Of a stretch of 64,000 nucleotides of DNA, positions 39,525 through 48,022 are shown in pieces. The notes beneath the pieces are model-generated. The model made no database searches. It worked only from the letters and a program-made list of their open reading frames with translations, and was not told the origin of the DNA. Origin of the DNA: CAZISM01 sp964541895. GTDB taxonomy: Bacteria; Zhuqueibacterota; Zhuqueibacteria; Residuimicrobiales; Residuimicrobiaceae. A program made the translations under genes and the position numbers. The DNA lies in assembly GCA_964541895.1 (NCBI GenBank), contig CAZISM010000016.1:1-64000 (forward strand), read 5' to 3'. Numbering within the stretch: position 1 is the first letter of the stretch; each line of letters starts with the position of its first letter.

Positions 39525-42317
39525 TCAGGCCAGGGTAAACTCGACGGTGAGGATTTTCTTCCCCTTTGCTGTAAAGGGAATCCCCTGCTGATCAAGCCTG
39601 ATCTCCTGACGATGTTCCTCATTCAAATCAACCAGCCAGGCTTGCTTGACCGGCTGCAAGGTTTTAATAAATCCCTTGACCTCCCTGCTCTCCGGATTAA
39701 ACATGCGAAGGATGAACGACTCCTTGCGGTCTTCCGCCTGCTTCAAGGCCGTGAGCTGCATCGAGCCGCCGCTGATTTCCAGGAAACTGGCGGATTTGGG
39801 CAACGAGCCAGCATGGGGACCGGCCTGAGCCGATTCGAGCGGCAAATTGACCTCCTCTGCCTGTGCAAAACATCCGTTCGTCCAGTCTCCCCGATGCGGA
39901 TAGATGGAATAGGTCCATTCCCAGTCGCGCAGACACTGGGACATTTCCATTTCCGGGTAGACCTCCCAGCGGCCGAACACCGGTGCGTGCCGGAACGTAA
40001 AAGCACGCATCAGGGTGATGGCCAGAGAACGATCCGTGTCATCCAAGGCCTCATATTCACGCAGGCCGGAATTGTTTACAATGGCAAAGCCGTTCTCGCC
40101 GTCGCTCATATCGACAAAACGGTGCATCGGATATTGCGGATTGGGTTTGCCATAGTAGGCGTTCCCTTTCTTGACGGTGATATCCCGGTCAATGACATCA
40201 TAACCGATTTCGGCGTGGGTCTGATCGCACGACAATCGCGTCGGAAACACCACGCGCAGGCGATGATTTTTGCAGGGATTGGTAAACGTGGTTCTCACAT
40301 CAAGCCGTCTCTGGCCGGCGCGCAGGGTGAATTGGCTGGTGATGACCACTTCACGGGTTTCTTTCGAGCGGCTGGTGTTGTTGTCCGCTTCCTCGCGAAA
40401 CTGATCGGTCAGTTCCCGGGTCAGGCCGACCGGAATGTGCATCCGGGTCACTACCGCGATGGTTGAACTCAATGGCCCCGATTCGACCAACTCAATGCTG
40501 CAGGGCGATCCATGCGATGTGAGAACCCGGTTGTCATCAGGATTCATATGGATCCAGGAATGGCCGGTTTCACCCGAATCTTCAAAGTAGTGCAGGCCGG
40601 CGAAGATGCGTCCGGTTTCTTTATGCAAAAGATTCAGCGTCCCGTCCGAATTGAACGTCGCCTTGAGATATTCGTTTTCGAGCACATTGGGAGATGGTAC
40701 CAGCGTGCCTTCGGCCGGTTTGAACTGGCCGGCTCTGACCACGTGAAAAGTTTTATAACCCAGGGCCGGGATCTCATCCACTCTAATGTGGCATTGCACC
40801 CGCTGGCTTCTCACTTCCGTCGAGATGTCCTGAAGATTTCTCACGAGCGTACCATAGGCGTACTCTCTTTTGACTTGCAGGGCGCCGGTGAAGGTGCCAT
40901 CCGGTGACTTTATTTCAAACGCTTCATATCCCATGTTGGCCGGCATGTCGATAAGACAGGAAATCACTCCCTGGCGCGGGAACGGCGAAGAGTTGAAAAC
41001 GGTCAGAACGGAATCCTTCTCGGACACGTCCGAGTTATCGATATGGAACTGTACCTCCTGCAGGCCTCTGCGGGTCAGGCCGTCGCAGATCATGTGGATT
41101 TGATCAAACCGGAACAGGGCGTCCTTTTCCATCTGGTCGACGCCGCCGCCGGTGATGGTGTCATGGGGATGATTTTTAAGCAGGAATTTCCAGGCCCGGT
41201 CGAGGGCGCTTTTCAGATATTCGCCGCCCACCATGCTGCGGACCGCGCTCCAGGGCTCGGCCTGGCGCTGCAGTTTAGTCTCGGCCAGGTGATTCGCTTT
41301 TTTGATCGCCGGGCGGGCGCTGATGACGTCGCCATAAAGAAACGTCCATTTCCCGGTGGCGCCCGGATCGCGAAATTCGCCTTTGAGGACCACAGGGTCC
41401 TTGGCCTCTTTGCGCATGGCATTCATGTATTCCTCGAGATTGGAAAATTTGATGTCATGCTCCGGCAAGAGCTCCTGGCACAGCTTCATAATGTCTGTCT
41501 CTTTGGGATCCGGATCGGACGAGTCGAATCCCTGCATGCAGACATAGTGACTGGTGCTGAAATGTTCGGATTCGTCCCTGACGAGTTTGAGCAGCTGGTC
41601 GCGAATCGGTTCCGCGTTCCACAGCTTTTTGTCCCTGTTGAGAATGTAGTAATGGGCTCTGGGATGGGAATCGTTGGCGAGCCGAAACGGGGTGGCGCCG
41701 CGATCCCAGTCATAGCGACGAAACACGTCATCGCTGCCATAGCGCAGCACGCGATAGACATAAATGTAATAACTGAACCGGCTCATGGCGCCGAACCGCG
41801 AACCCATCAGCCGTGATCCGTCCGGACCTTCGAGAATGTATTCGCATTTAGGGGTGTTGATTCCGCGATAGAAAATGATGGTATCGATGCCAAAGCCATT
41901 GTAAATCTGCGGCATCTGCGAGGTCTGACCGTAGCTGAACGGCGTATAGCCGATCTTGCTGGTTTGGCCGAACGACTCGGCCACGCGGTGGCCGACCACC
42001 AGGTTTCTCACCAGAGATTCGCCGTTGCAGATATATTCTTCAGGCAGCGAGTACCAGGGGCCGATGATGAGGCGTCCGGAGCGGACATGTTTGGCGATAT
42101 CCTCACGGCGTTCCGGACGCAACTCGAGGTAATCCTCGAGGCACAAGGTTTGCGAATCCATGGTGAAAGAATGAAAATCCGCGTCCTGGTCCAGCAGATT
42201 GAGCAGGTTGTCCATAAAATCCAACAGCAGTAATCGGGTTTCCTCAAACGGATAGGCCCATTCCCGGTCCCAGTGAGAATTGCTCACCACGTGAATCGTT
42301 TTGCGCTCGATTGACAT
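39525..42317 (-). CDS. GH38 alpha-mannosidase (cytoplasmic type)
   Basis: A 930-residue family 38 glycoside hydrolase without a signal peptide. The N-terminal catalytic domain starts HVVSNSHWDREWAYPFEETR with zinc ligands His15 and Asp17. GYTPFSYGQTSQMPQIYNGFGIDTIIFYRGI covers the substrate region with the expected nucleophile area, and KNHPHDTITGGGVDQM carries the late zinc His. Beta-sandwich domains follow to the end. Substrate could be mannosides or mannosyl-glycerate-type compounds, as in MngB-like enzymes. AGGAGCC precedes the ATG. It stands alone between a VOC gene and the DUF47 gene, separate from the second GH38 gene at 57428-60586. Confidence 0.93.
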   Translation of the reverse strand: MSIERKTIHVVSNSHWDREWAYPFEETRLLLLDFMDNLLNLLDQDADFHSFTMDSQTLCLEDYLELRPERREDIAKHVRSGRLIIGPWYSLPEEYICNGESLVRNLVVGHRVAESFGQTSKIGYTPFSYGQTSQMPQIYNGFGIDTIIFYRGINTPKCEYILEGPDGSRLMGSRFGAMSRFSYYIYVYRVLRYGSDDVFRRYDWDRGATPFRLANDSHPRAHYYILNRDKKLWNAEPIRDQLLKLVRDESEHFSTSHYVCMQGFDSSDPDPKETDIMKLCQELLPEHDIKFSNLEEYMNAMRKEAKDPVVLKGEFRDPGATGKWTFLYGDVISARPAIKKANHLAETKLQRQAEPWSAVRSMVGGEYLKSALDRAWKFLLKNHPHDTITGGGVDQMEKDALFRFDQIHMICDGLTRRGLQEVQFHIDNSDVSEKDSVLTVFNSSPFPRQGVISCLIDMPANMGYEAFEIKSPDGTFTGALQVKREYAYGTLVRNLQDISTEVRSQRVQCHIRVDEIPALGYKTFHVVRAGQFKPAEGTLVPSPNVLENEYLKATFNSDGTLNLLHKETGRIFAGLHYFEDSGETGHSWIHMNPDDNRVLTSHGSPCSIELVESGPLSSTIAVVTRMHIPVGLTRELTDQFREEADNNTSRSKETREVVITSQFTLRAGQRRLDVRTTFTNPCKNHRLRVVFPTRLSCDQTHAEIGYDVIDRDITVKKGNAYYGKPNPQYPMHRFVDMSDGENGFAIVNNSGLREYEALDDTDRSLAITLMRAFTFRHAPVFGRWEVYPEMEMSQCLRDWEWTYSIYPHRGDWTNGCFAQAEEVNLPLESAQAGPHAGSLPKSASFLEISGGSMQLTALKQAEDRKESFILRMFNPESREVKGFIKTLQPVKQAWLVDLNEEHRQEIRLDQQGIPFTAKGKKILTVEFTLA

Positions 42318-42479
42318 TAGACGGCTCCTGTAAAGTCGGTAAGAAAGAAAATGGTATCCGGATTATCACTCTGGCGACATTTAATCAACTTCAAATTTTC
42401 TTATCCATGTATACTAACGCTGATTTTTCAACACGCACGTACAAAACCTGGAATTGGTTTTCAGTCGATCGGGTCAGGA

Positions 42480-43103
42480 TCAGGAAGCACTGATGACAAT
42501 GCCTTCGATGATATCCGCCGCACTTTCGCACCGGTCCACCGCTTTCTCCAGGCGCTCAAAAATTTCCTTCCACTTTATAATCACCATGGCGTCGTTCTCC
42601 CGGAACAGGCGGATCAGCGCAGAGCGCAGAATGCGATCGCCATTGCTTTCCAGTCCATGAATGACCTGGCAATGGCGTTTGATCTTTTCAACGTTTTTGA
42701 GCGATCGCATTTCTACCAGGCCTTCCGATATTTCGGCCAGGCACGCCACCAGCACATCGGCCATGTCCAGCACTTCCGAGCGCATTTCCCTGATGCCGTA
42801 TAATTCGATGCGGGAAGTGGCGGAATCGATGGCATCGACGATGTCATCCATCCGCTTGATCAGTTGATGGATGTCGGTGCGTTCAAGGGGTGTGATAAAG
42901 GTCTGGTGCAACGCTTCCATGCACCGGTGTGTAACCTGATCCGCGTCATTCTCCAGTTGGTGAATAGTCGCCACAAAGGCCGGGATATCACGGCTCTCTC
43001 TTGCCATGGACTGTAATTGCCTGCACACCTCGATGGAAATGCGTGCATGATTTTCAAAAAAGTCATAAAATCTGTTATCTGTGGGCAAAAGTTTCTTCAG
43101 CAT
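42480..43103 (-). CDS. DUF47/PhoU-like protein
   Basis: 206 residues from the ATG at 43103, where GGAG lies seven nt upstream; longer open frame upstream has no ribosome-binding site. The all-helical sequence FYDFFENHARISIEVCRQLQSM ... 'IHQLENDADQVTHRCMEALHQTFITPLERTDIHQLIKRMDDIVDAID' matches the DUF47 family (PhoU-related). Members bind metal via ExxxD motifs (visible as LENDAD and RMDDIVD) and regulate or accompany Pit-type phosphate transporters. No pit gene is in the window. It lies 209 bp downstream of the hybrid kinase on the same strand. Confidence 0.9.
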   Translation of the reverse strand: MLKKLLPTDNRFYDFFENHARISIEVCRQLQSMARESRDIPAFVATIHQLENDADQVTHRCMEALHQTFITPLERTDIHQLIKRMDDIVDAIDSATSRIELYGIREMRSEVLDMADVLVACLAEISEGLVEMRSLKNVEKIKRHCQVIHGLESNGDRILRSALIRLFRENDAMVIIKWKEIFERLEKAVDRCESAADIIEGIVISAS

Positions 43104-43312
43104 AGTCGCTCCGTTGCAGTTGGCCAGCTCGGAGCGCCGATTCATTATCACGCACCCTTTCGGCCGGACTATATTCCATAAACCTTTAATTTTAAAAATA
43201 TATTGCACATTTGCAAGAACATTCACCGGCTGGCACAAAGCAGCAAGGTGGCGGGGATTTTCAGCCTGACGAGAGATATGTGCGTCGGATCTGAAAGACG
43301 TCACCGACTGTG

Positions 43313-45613
43313 TCACCCACAATATTTTTCAACCAGGGCGAGCAGCTCTTTTCTTTTGATCGGTTTGGCGATATAGTCATCACATCCGGCCTGCAAGGCC
43401 TTTTCCCGATCGCCGTGCAGCCCGTAGGCGGTTTGGGCGATAATGGGCACTTTATGATTGAACTGCCTGATTCTTCGTACGGCTTCAAAACCGTCCATCG
43501 TCGGCAGCTTGAGATCCATCAGAATCAGGTCCATATCAGGATGAGTACGAAAAAATTGCACAGCGTCAACGCCATTAACCGCACGAAATAAATCAACAGA
43601 TACCTTGGCCAGGGCCATGGACAGCAGCTTGGCAGAGATATCATCGTCTTCCACAATCAATATCTTGAGCGGCTTGCTGAGGGAAAGGTCCTCAGAATGC
43701 TGCGCAACCACCAGCTCCAAACCTGCCATTTCGCTGGCCGGTCGGTAGGGCAGGGATACATGGAACATGGACCCCTGTCCGGGTTCGCTGTCCACCCAGA
43801 TGGTCCCCCCCAACATCTCCACATAGGCCTTGGTGATGGCTAAACCCAAACCGGCCCCCTGAAAAGCCCGCTTATCCGACATGTCAGCCTGGACAAACCG
43901 GTCAAAAATCACCTGATACAACTCGCGCGGTATTCCAATGCCCGTATCTTTGACGCAGAATTCGAGGCCATCCGGCCCTTTGGCCAGAGTCAGTTCAATA
44001 TGGCCCTTGTCGGTATACTTGATGGCATTCTTGACCAGGTTGGTCAGGATCGCATACAGCTTCTCGCGATCGCTCCGGACAACGGCTTGCCGGTCCGGCA
44101 GCTGGCCGGAATGGGTGAGCTGGATGCCTTTTCGTTTGGCTTCCGGACGAAAAAAATCGCATATATATTGAAGCATCTCGTTGACATTCGTACGCGACTC
44201 TACCACTTCCACCTGGCCGGATTCGATTTTTGCAAGATCGAGAATATCATTGATGATGTTGAGCATGCGTGCGCCGCTTTTTTCGATCATGGCGATATAG
44301 CTGTGGAATTTATCATCGGTCAAATTCGGTTCTTTTAACAGCTCGGCAAATCCCAGGATGCCGTTCATGGGCGTTCGAATTTCATGGCTCATGTTGGCCA
44401 GGAACGCCGATTTCAGACGATCCGCCTCCTCCGCTTTTTTCTTGGCTTGGTGCAGCTCGATATTGGTCAGGTTCAGCTCTTCGTTCTGCGCCTTAATTTT
44501 GTCCGCCTGCTCCCGCAGCGCATGTTCTGCACGTTTGACGTCGGTGATGTCTTGAACTACCGTATAGCGCAGTTTTTTATCCTGAACATATATAGCTTCG
44601 GCAGAGAGCAGCACATGCTTCATCTCTCCGTTTTTTGCCCGTAAATCCGCTTCAATGTTGGTCAGGCTCCCTTTTGCACGGGCGGCATCTACAACACGCT
44701 GTACGCCCTCCGCGGTGGCAATGCCCAACTCTTCGGGCGTGTGTCCGATCACCTCATCCTTTTCAAAGCCGAATAATCTGGAAAACGCTTCGTTCACCTC
44801 CAGATACCTGCCGGTGGCCAGATCGGTCAAACCGCAGGCAGACGGATTAATATAAAAGAGCTTGGAAAACTTTTCTTCAGAAAGCTGCGTACTGGAGATA
44901 TCTTTGGCAACACCGAAAACAGACGGCTCGCCATCCCATAAGCCCCAGGACACATGGGTTTCCACCGGGATGAGAGAGCCTGATTTCGTTAAAAGCGGGA
45001 TGGAGCAAAAGTCCCTTTTGCCTTTCAGCATGTCATCAATAATCGCTGCTGCATCAGCACGCTCTTCCGGCGGGTGCACGATATGTACAGGCTGGCCCAG
45101 CAGTTCGTCACGACAATAGCCGAGGCGGTGCAGCACGGTTTTGTTGATATAGATGATATCACCGGCGCAATCGAGGACAAATAAAAAGTCCTCGGTGGTA
45201 TTGAAAAAGGCCTCGTAATTCTGGCAGGATTGCATGGATAATTTTTCCGCCTGCTTACGATCGGTTATGTCCTGACCAATGGCCAGAAATTCCTGCAAAC
45301 GACCTGTTTCGTCAAAGAGGGCCCGGCTGGTCCAGTTCTGCCGGAATAAGGAGCCGTCAGCACCGATGCAGGATTGTTCGTGCGATTCAATCGGATTTTG
45401 CGGTGTTAACAAATTCAGCCGAAATCGAACAAAGTCCCGTTCCTCCGGATTCAACAGGTCGAACCAGCATGTGCCAATCAGGTCCTCGTCGCGCCGACCA
45501 GCCAGTTTCGCCAAAGCATTATTGATGAATGCAATTTTGCCGTCCGGCAAAAATGAACAAATGTAGGCAGGGAGCTCCTGAAACAGCTGATGATATCGGA
45601 CCTCACGTTTCAT
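43313..45613 (-). CDS. Cytoplasmic hybrid histidine kinase with three PAS domains and a receiver
   Basis: A 766-residue hybrid sensor kinase with no membrane segment or signal. Three PAS domains (about 5-125, 128-245 and 250-370; for example LDCAGDIIYINKTVLHRLGY and ATGRYLEVNEAFSRLFGFE) are followed by a coiled coil. HisKA has the phosphoacceptor in ANMSHEIRTPMNGILGF. HATPase has DTGIGIPRELYQVIFDRF and GLGLAITKAYVEMLGG. A C-terminal receiver has VEDDD, phosphoacceptor in LILMDLKLPTMDGF and a closing AKPIKR. All catalytic motifs are intact. No partner regulator or HPt is adjacent, so the phosphorelay target lies elsewhere. The ligand is not predictable. Confidence 0.93.
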   Translation of the reverse strand: MKREVRYHQLFQELPAYICSFLPDGKIAFINNALAKLAGRRDEDLIGTCWFDLLNPEERDFVRFRLNLLTPQNPIESHEQSCIGADGSLFRQNWTSRALFDETGRLQEFLAIGQDITDRKQAEKLSMQSCQNYEAFFNTTEDFLFVLDCAGDIIYINKTVLHRLGYCRDELLGQPVHIVHPPEERADAAAIIDDMLKGKRDFCSIPLLTKSGSLIPVETHVSWGLWDGEPSVFGVAKDISSTQLSEEKFSKLFYINPSACGLTDLATGRYLEVNEAFSRLFGFEKDEVIGHTPEELGIATAEGVQRVVDAARAKGSLTNIEADLRAKNGEMKHVLLSAEAIYVQDKKLRYTVVQDITDVKRAEHALREQADKIKAQNEELNLTNIELHQAKKKAEEADRLKSAFLANMSHEIRTPMNGILGFAELLKEPNLTDDKFHSYIAMIEKSGARMLNIINDILDLAKIESGQVEVVESRTNVNEMLQYICDFFRPEAKRKGIQLTHSGQLPDRQAVVRSDREKLYAILTNLVKNAIKYTDKGHIELTLAKGPDGLEFCVKDTGIGIPRELYQVIFDRFVQADMSDKRAFQGAGLGLAITKAYVEMLGGTIWVDSEPGQGSMFHVSLPYRPASEMAGLELVVAQHSEDLSLSKPLKILIVEDDDISAKLLSMALAKVSVDLFRAVNGVDAVQFFRTHPDMDLILMDLKLPTMDGFEAVRRIRQFNHKVPIIAQTAYGLHGDREKALQAGCDDYIAKPIKRKELLALVEKYCG

Positions 45614-46020
45614 CGGTACTCCGTTGGATTGGGCGGTTTCAGTCAGAAACGGACAAGATATCCCCTCTTTTCAAACGGACGGCGCTTCAGCATCACCGAG
45701 TCGGCACCAGGTCTTGTCGATCGCTTCATATAAAAAAAGCACAACCTTCGCATCAAACCTGCAAAAGCGCTGTGCTTGCTGAATCACAATCTTGGATGAC
45801 CAAAGAGATGCAGAACCTTAACCAGTTTATGACATTTCAGTCATTAAATCAAGAATTTTTTGCTGAAGATCATTTCCCGGCCCGCTCATCCGCGAGTGGC
45901 GCAGATGAGCGATCCACGGCTCGCAGGCATCTACACCACACTCTGAGACTGGTGACGAGGGGAAAATGCAAGGAGTCTTACCACAGTTTGAGGCTTTGGT
46001 ATCAACAGGGGAACGAACAA
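45614..46020. other. Intergenic stretch with hairpins, no supported gene
   Basis: No credible protein frame is seen. CGCTCATCCGC (45883-45893) pairs with GCG and GATGAGCG (45899-45901, 45904-45911), a repeat-like hairpin. The stretch lies between two minus-strand terminator-like hairpins (45737-45777 and 46022-46058), so a small minus-strand RNA is possible but unproven. The promoter of the hybrid kinase is probably in 45614-45730. Confidence 0.5.
45732..45777 (-). terminator. Minus-strand terminator-like hairpin upstream of the hybrid kinase gene
   Basis: On the minus strand AAGCACA (45777-45771) pairs with TGTGCTT (45743-45737), with an inner CGC/GCG pairing, and is followed by seven T (45738-45732). 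No annotated gene ends just before it, which is why it is of interest. Confidence 0.5.
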
Positions 46021-46058
46021 AAAAAGGCCCTCAATCGAATAACGACCGAGGGCCTTTT
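46018..46058 (-). terminator. Intrinsic terminator of tRNA-Arg
   Basis: AAAAGGCCCTC and GAGGGCCTTTT (46048-46058 paired with 46022-46032) form an 11-bp perfect stem, followed on the minus strand by a run of T (46025-46019). It begins 3 nt after the tRNA 3' end. Confidence 0.88.
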
Positions 46059-46060
46059 CG

Positions 46061-46134
46061 TACCCCTAGCAGGATTTGAACCTGCGACCAAAGGTTTAGG
46101 AAACCTCTGCTCTATCCAGCTGAGCTATAGGGGC
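46061..46134 (-). tRNA. tRNA-Arg (anticodon CCU)
   Basis: Cloverleaf on the minus strand: acceptor GCCCCTA with TAGGGGT, D stem GCTC/GAGC, anticodon stem GAGGT/ACCTT around loop TTCCTAA (anticodon CCT, reads AGG), T stem GCAGG/CCTGC with loop TTCAAAT, discriminator A. The 3' CCA is not encoded. A strong terminator follows directly. A TATAAT at 46238-46233 could be its -10 box, with a hairpin (TCTGCCAT/ATGGCAGA, 46174-46198) in the leader. Confidence 0.95.
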
Positions 46135-46430
46135 GAGCAAACGTGATTTCTCTGGCGGTCACATGACCTCCCTTCTGCCATCTATGTACCATGGCAGATG
46201 CCCACAAGTTGTAAAAGTTAGCAATTCCTGTCATTATATGCAACACTTGAATTTTTGCAGCACAATTTTCTCCCCCCTCCTGCCAGGCGCGGCCCCTGCC
46301 GCGGAGGCGCAAATAGGCATGCCGCTTCAGGCTCAGTCGCTCAGATCACAGCCACCCGTGCAGCCGGACCATCACGGGAGCGCATCAATCAGGATGCGCC
46401 TGGAATGAGCCGCACTCCCATTTTCAAAGA

Positions 46431-47594
46431 TCAGGTCCAGCGTTCTTTGCGCATTACTTTGCCAGAGAAAACGGGCTTATAAATGCTCTGTGCGGCCCGC
46501 TTGCCAATGCGCTCTCGCTGTTGCGGTTGGTCCAGCACCCGCAACAGCGTCCTGCGCAGGCTCTCCTTGTCCTCCGGGCGAAACAGATAACCGGACACGC
46601 CATCGTTTATGATCTCGCATATGTTGGGCTGATTCGGCGCTACGATGCATTTTCCCACGCCAAGGTATTCAAAGATCTTCATCGGACAGGCATACTCCGG
46701 CGCTCTGGGCTGAACGGCGATATACATGGCGGCGATATGCTCCGGGATCTCGTCCCGCGGGATCGGGCCTGCAAAAACAACGGCCGGCAACAGTTGGTGG
46801 AGCGCAGCATAGAGGGCGATGGGCTCATCCGGCAGATCACTGGATTCCAGACAGCTCATGACTGTACGTCTGGTCAAGTCCTCGCTCTTTTCCAGGACGA
46901 GGCGGCGCTCGATCACATTCTGCAATTCACGGATGTTGCCCGGCCACGGCTGCGCCAGCAACAGCTGCAGCGCTTCGCTCTCGATGCTTTTTATCTCCTT
47001 GGCAGGTCGTTGTTTATATTCTTGCAGAAAGTGCAGCGTCAACTGCGGCTGATCTTCCAGGCGCTCGCGCAGCAGTGGGACCTGAATGAACACCACGTTG
47101 AGGCGATAAAAAAGATCTTTGCGAAGCTGGCCGATGCGGACCGCATGGCGCAGGTCTTTGTTGGTCGCCGCTATAATCCGGACATCGACTTTGATGGTAT
47201 CATTGCCGCCGACGCGTTCAAACTCCTTCTCCTGCAATACCCGCAACAACTTGACCTGTGTCGACAGCGGCTGGTCGCCGACCTCGTCGAGAAACAAGGT
47301 TCCATCATCCGCCTGCTCAAAACGGCCGGCACGGGTTCTTACCGCTCCGGTAAAAGCTCCCCTTTCATGGCCAAACAGCTCACTTTCGATCAGCGTTTCG
47401 GAAAGTGCTGCGCAATTCAATCCGATCAACGGGCCGTCCTTGCAGCGGCTGCTAAGATGAATCGCCTTGGCGATCATTTCTTTACCGGTGCCGGTTTCTC
47501 CCTGGATGACCACGGTTGAATCCGTGTTGGCCAGATCGGCGATCAAATTGCAGATATTTTTCATCGCAGGAGAATTTTGGATGATGTTTATCAT
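46431..47594 (-). CDS. In-frame fusion: sigma54-type AAA+ domain plus C-terminal half of a glycosyltransferase
   Basis: A 387-residue frame made of two unrelated pieces. Residues 1-250 are the AAA+ domain of a sigma54-dependent activator: Walker A GETGTGKE (32-39), GAFTGA (79-84) for sigma54 contact, Walker B FLDEVGD with Asp103-Glu104, and the R-finger region FYRLNVVFI. There is no N-terminal receiver and no C-terminal DNA-binding helix. From about residue 265 the sequence is the C-terminal (nucleotide-sugar-binding) domain of a GT4 glycosyltransferase: VVFAGPIPRDEIPEHIAAMYIAV, then CPMKIFEYLGVGKCIVAP and EIINDGVSGYLF. The acceptor-binding half is missing. It may be a natural recombination product, a pseudogene pair or an assembly chimera. 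Confidence 0.75.
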   Translation of the reverse strand: MINIIQNSPAMKNICNLIADLANTDSTVVIQGETGTGKEMIAKAIHLSSRCKDGPLIGLNCAALSETLIESELFGHERGAFTGAVRTRAGRFEQADDGTLFLDEVGDQPLSTQVKLLRVLQEKEFERVGGNDTIKVDVRIIAATNKDLRHAVRIGQLRKDLFYRLNVVFIQVPLLRERLEDQPQLTLHFLQEYKQRPAKEIKSIESEALQLLLAQPWPGNIRELQNVIERRLVLEKSEDLTRRTVMSCLESSDLPDEPIALYAALHQLLPAVVFAGPIPRDEIPEHIAAMYIAVQPRAPEYACPMKIFEYLGVGKCIVAPNQPNICEIINDGVSGYLFRPEDKESLRRTLLRVLDQPQQRERIGKRAAQSIYKPVFSGKVMRKERWT

Positions 47595-48022
47595 CAGCGT
47601 CCAATTCCTCGTCTGCTACTACGAATGAACGTTTTGGCAATTTTAGCTTAAAGGCATGCGCAAACAACGCCAGAGGGTTTGGTTCGGCGAGCATCGGCCT
47701 TGCGGGAACCACATTAACGGAATCGAAGTAGAGGGCTTCCCTTGGCAAATATACATGTGCTTTTTAGGGCAACATCGATAGCGCGCCCTCCTTTAGCCGT
47801 TCAGACGGGCGCGGAATTGATTTTGCCATCATGGCTCACATTGCATCAGCCCAAGACAAGGCCCTGGCAGAGTACGATTGCCCCCTCGCCAACTTTATTC
47901 TCGCGAACTTGCATCAACGTTGGCTTAGATATATCTCTTTGCTTATCGATTACTATATCCGTCGATGCGAGCCAGCAGATGGGAGTGTGTCGACGCTTCG
48001 ATATACTCATCGATTTTCGACT
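47595..48022. other. Intergenic stretch between the AAA+/GT fusion and the GH71/99-like gene
   Basis: No supported gene. Short open frames here have no ribosome-binding site and no family resemblance. CGCGCCC near 47780 can pair with GGGCGCG near 47806, a 7-bp stem without T-run. The piece should contain the promoter of the fusion gene and the end of the glycosidase transcript, but I see no clear boxes. Confidence 0.4.

Noticed and set aside
45529..46146. A 205-codon plus-strand frame covering the tRNA
   Set aside because: It overlaps the kinase start, a terminator and the tRNA-Arg on the other strand, so it is chance.
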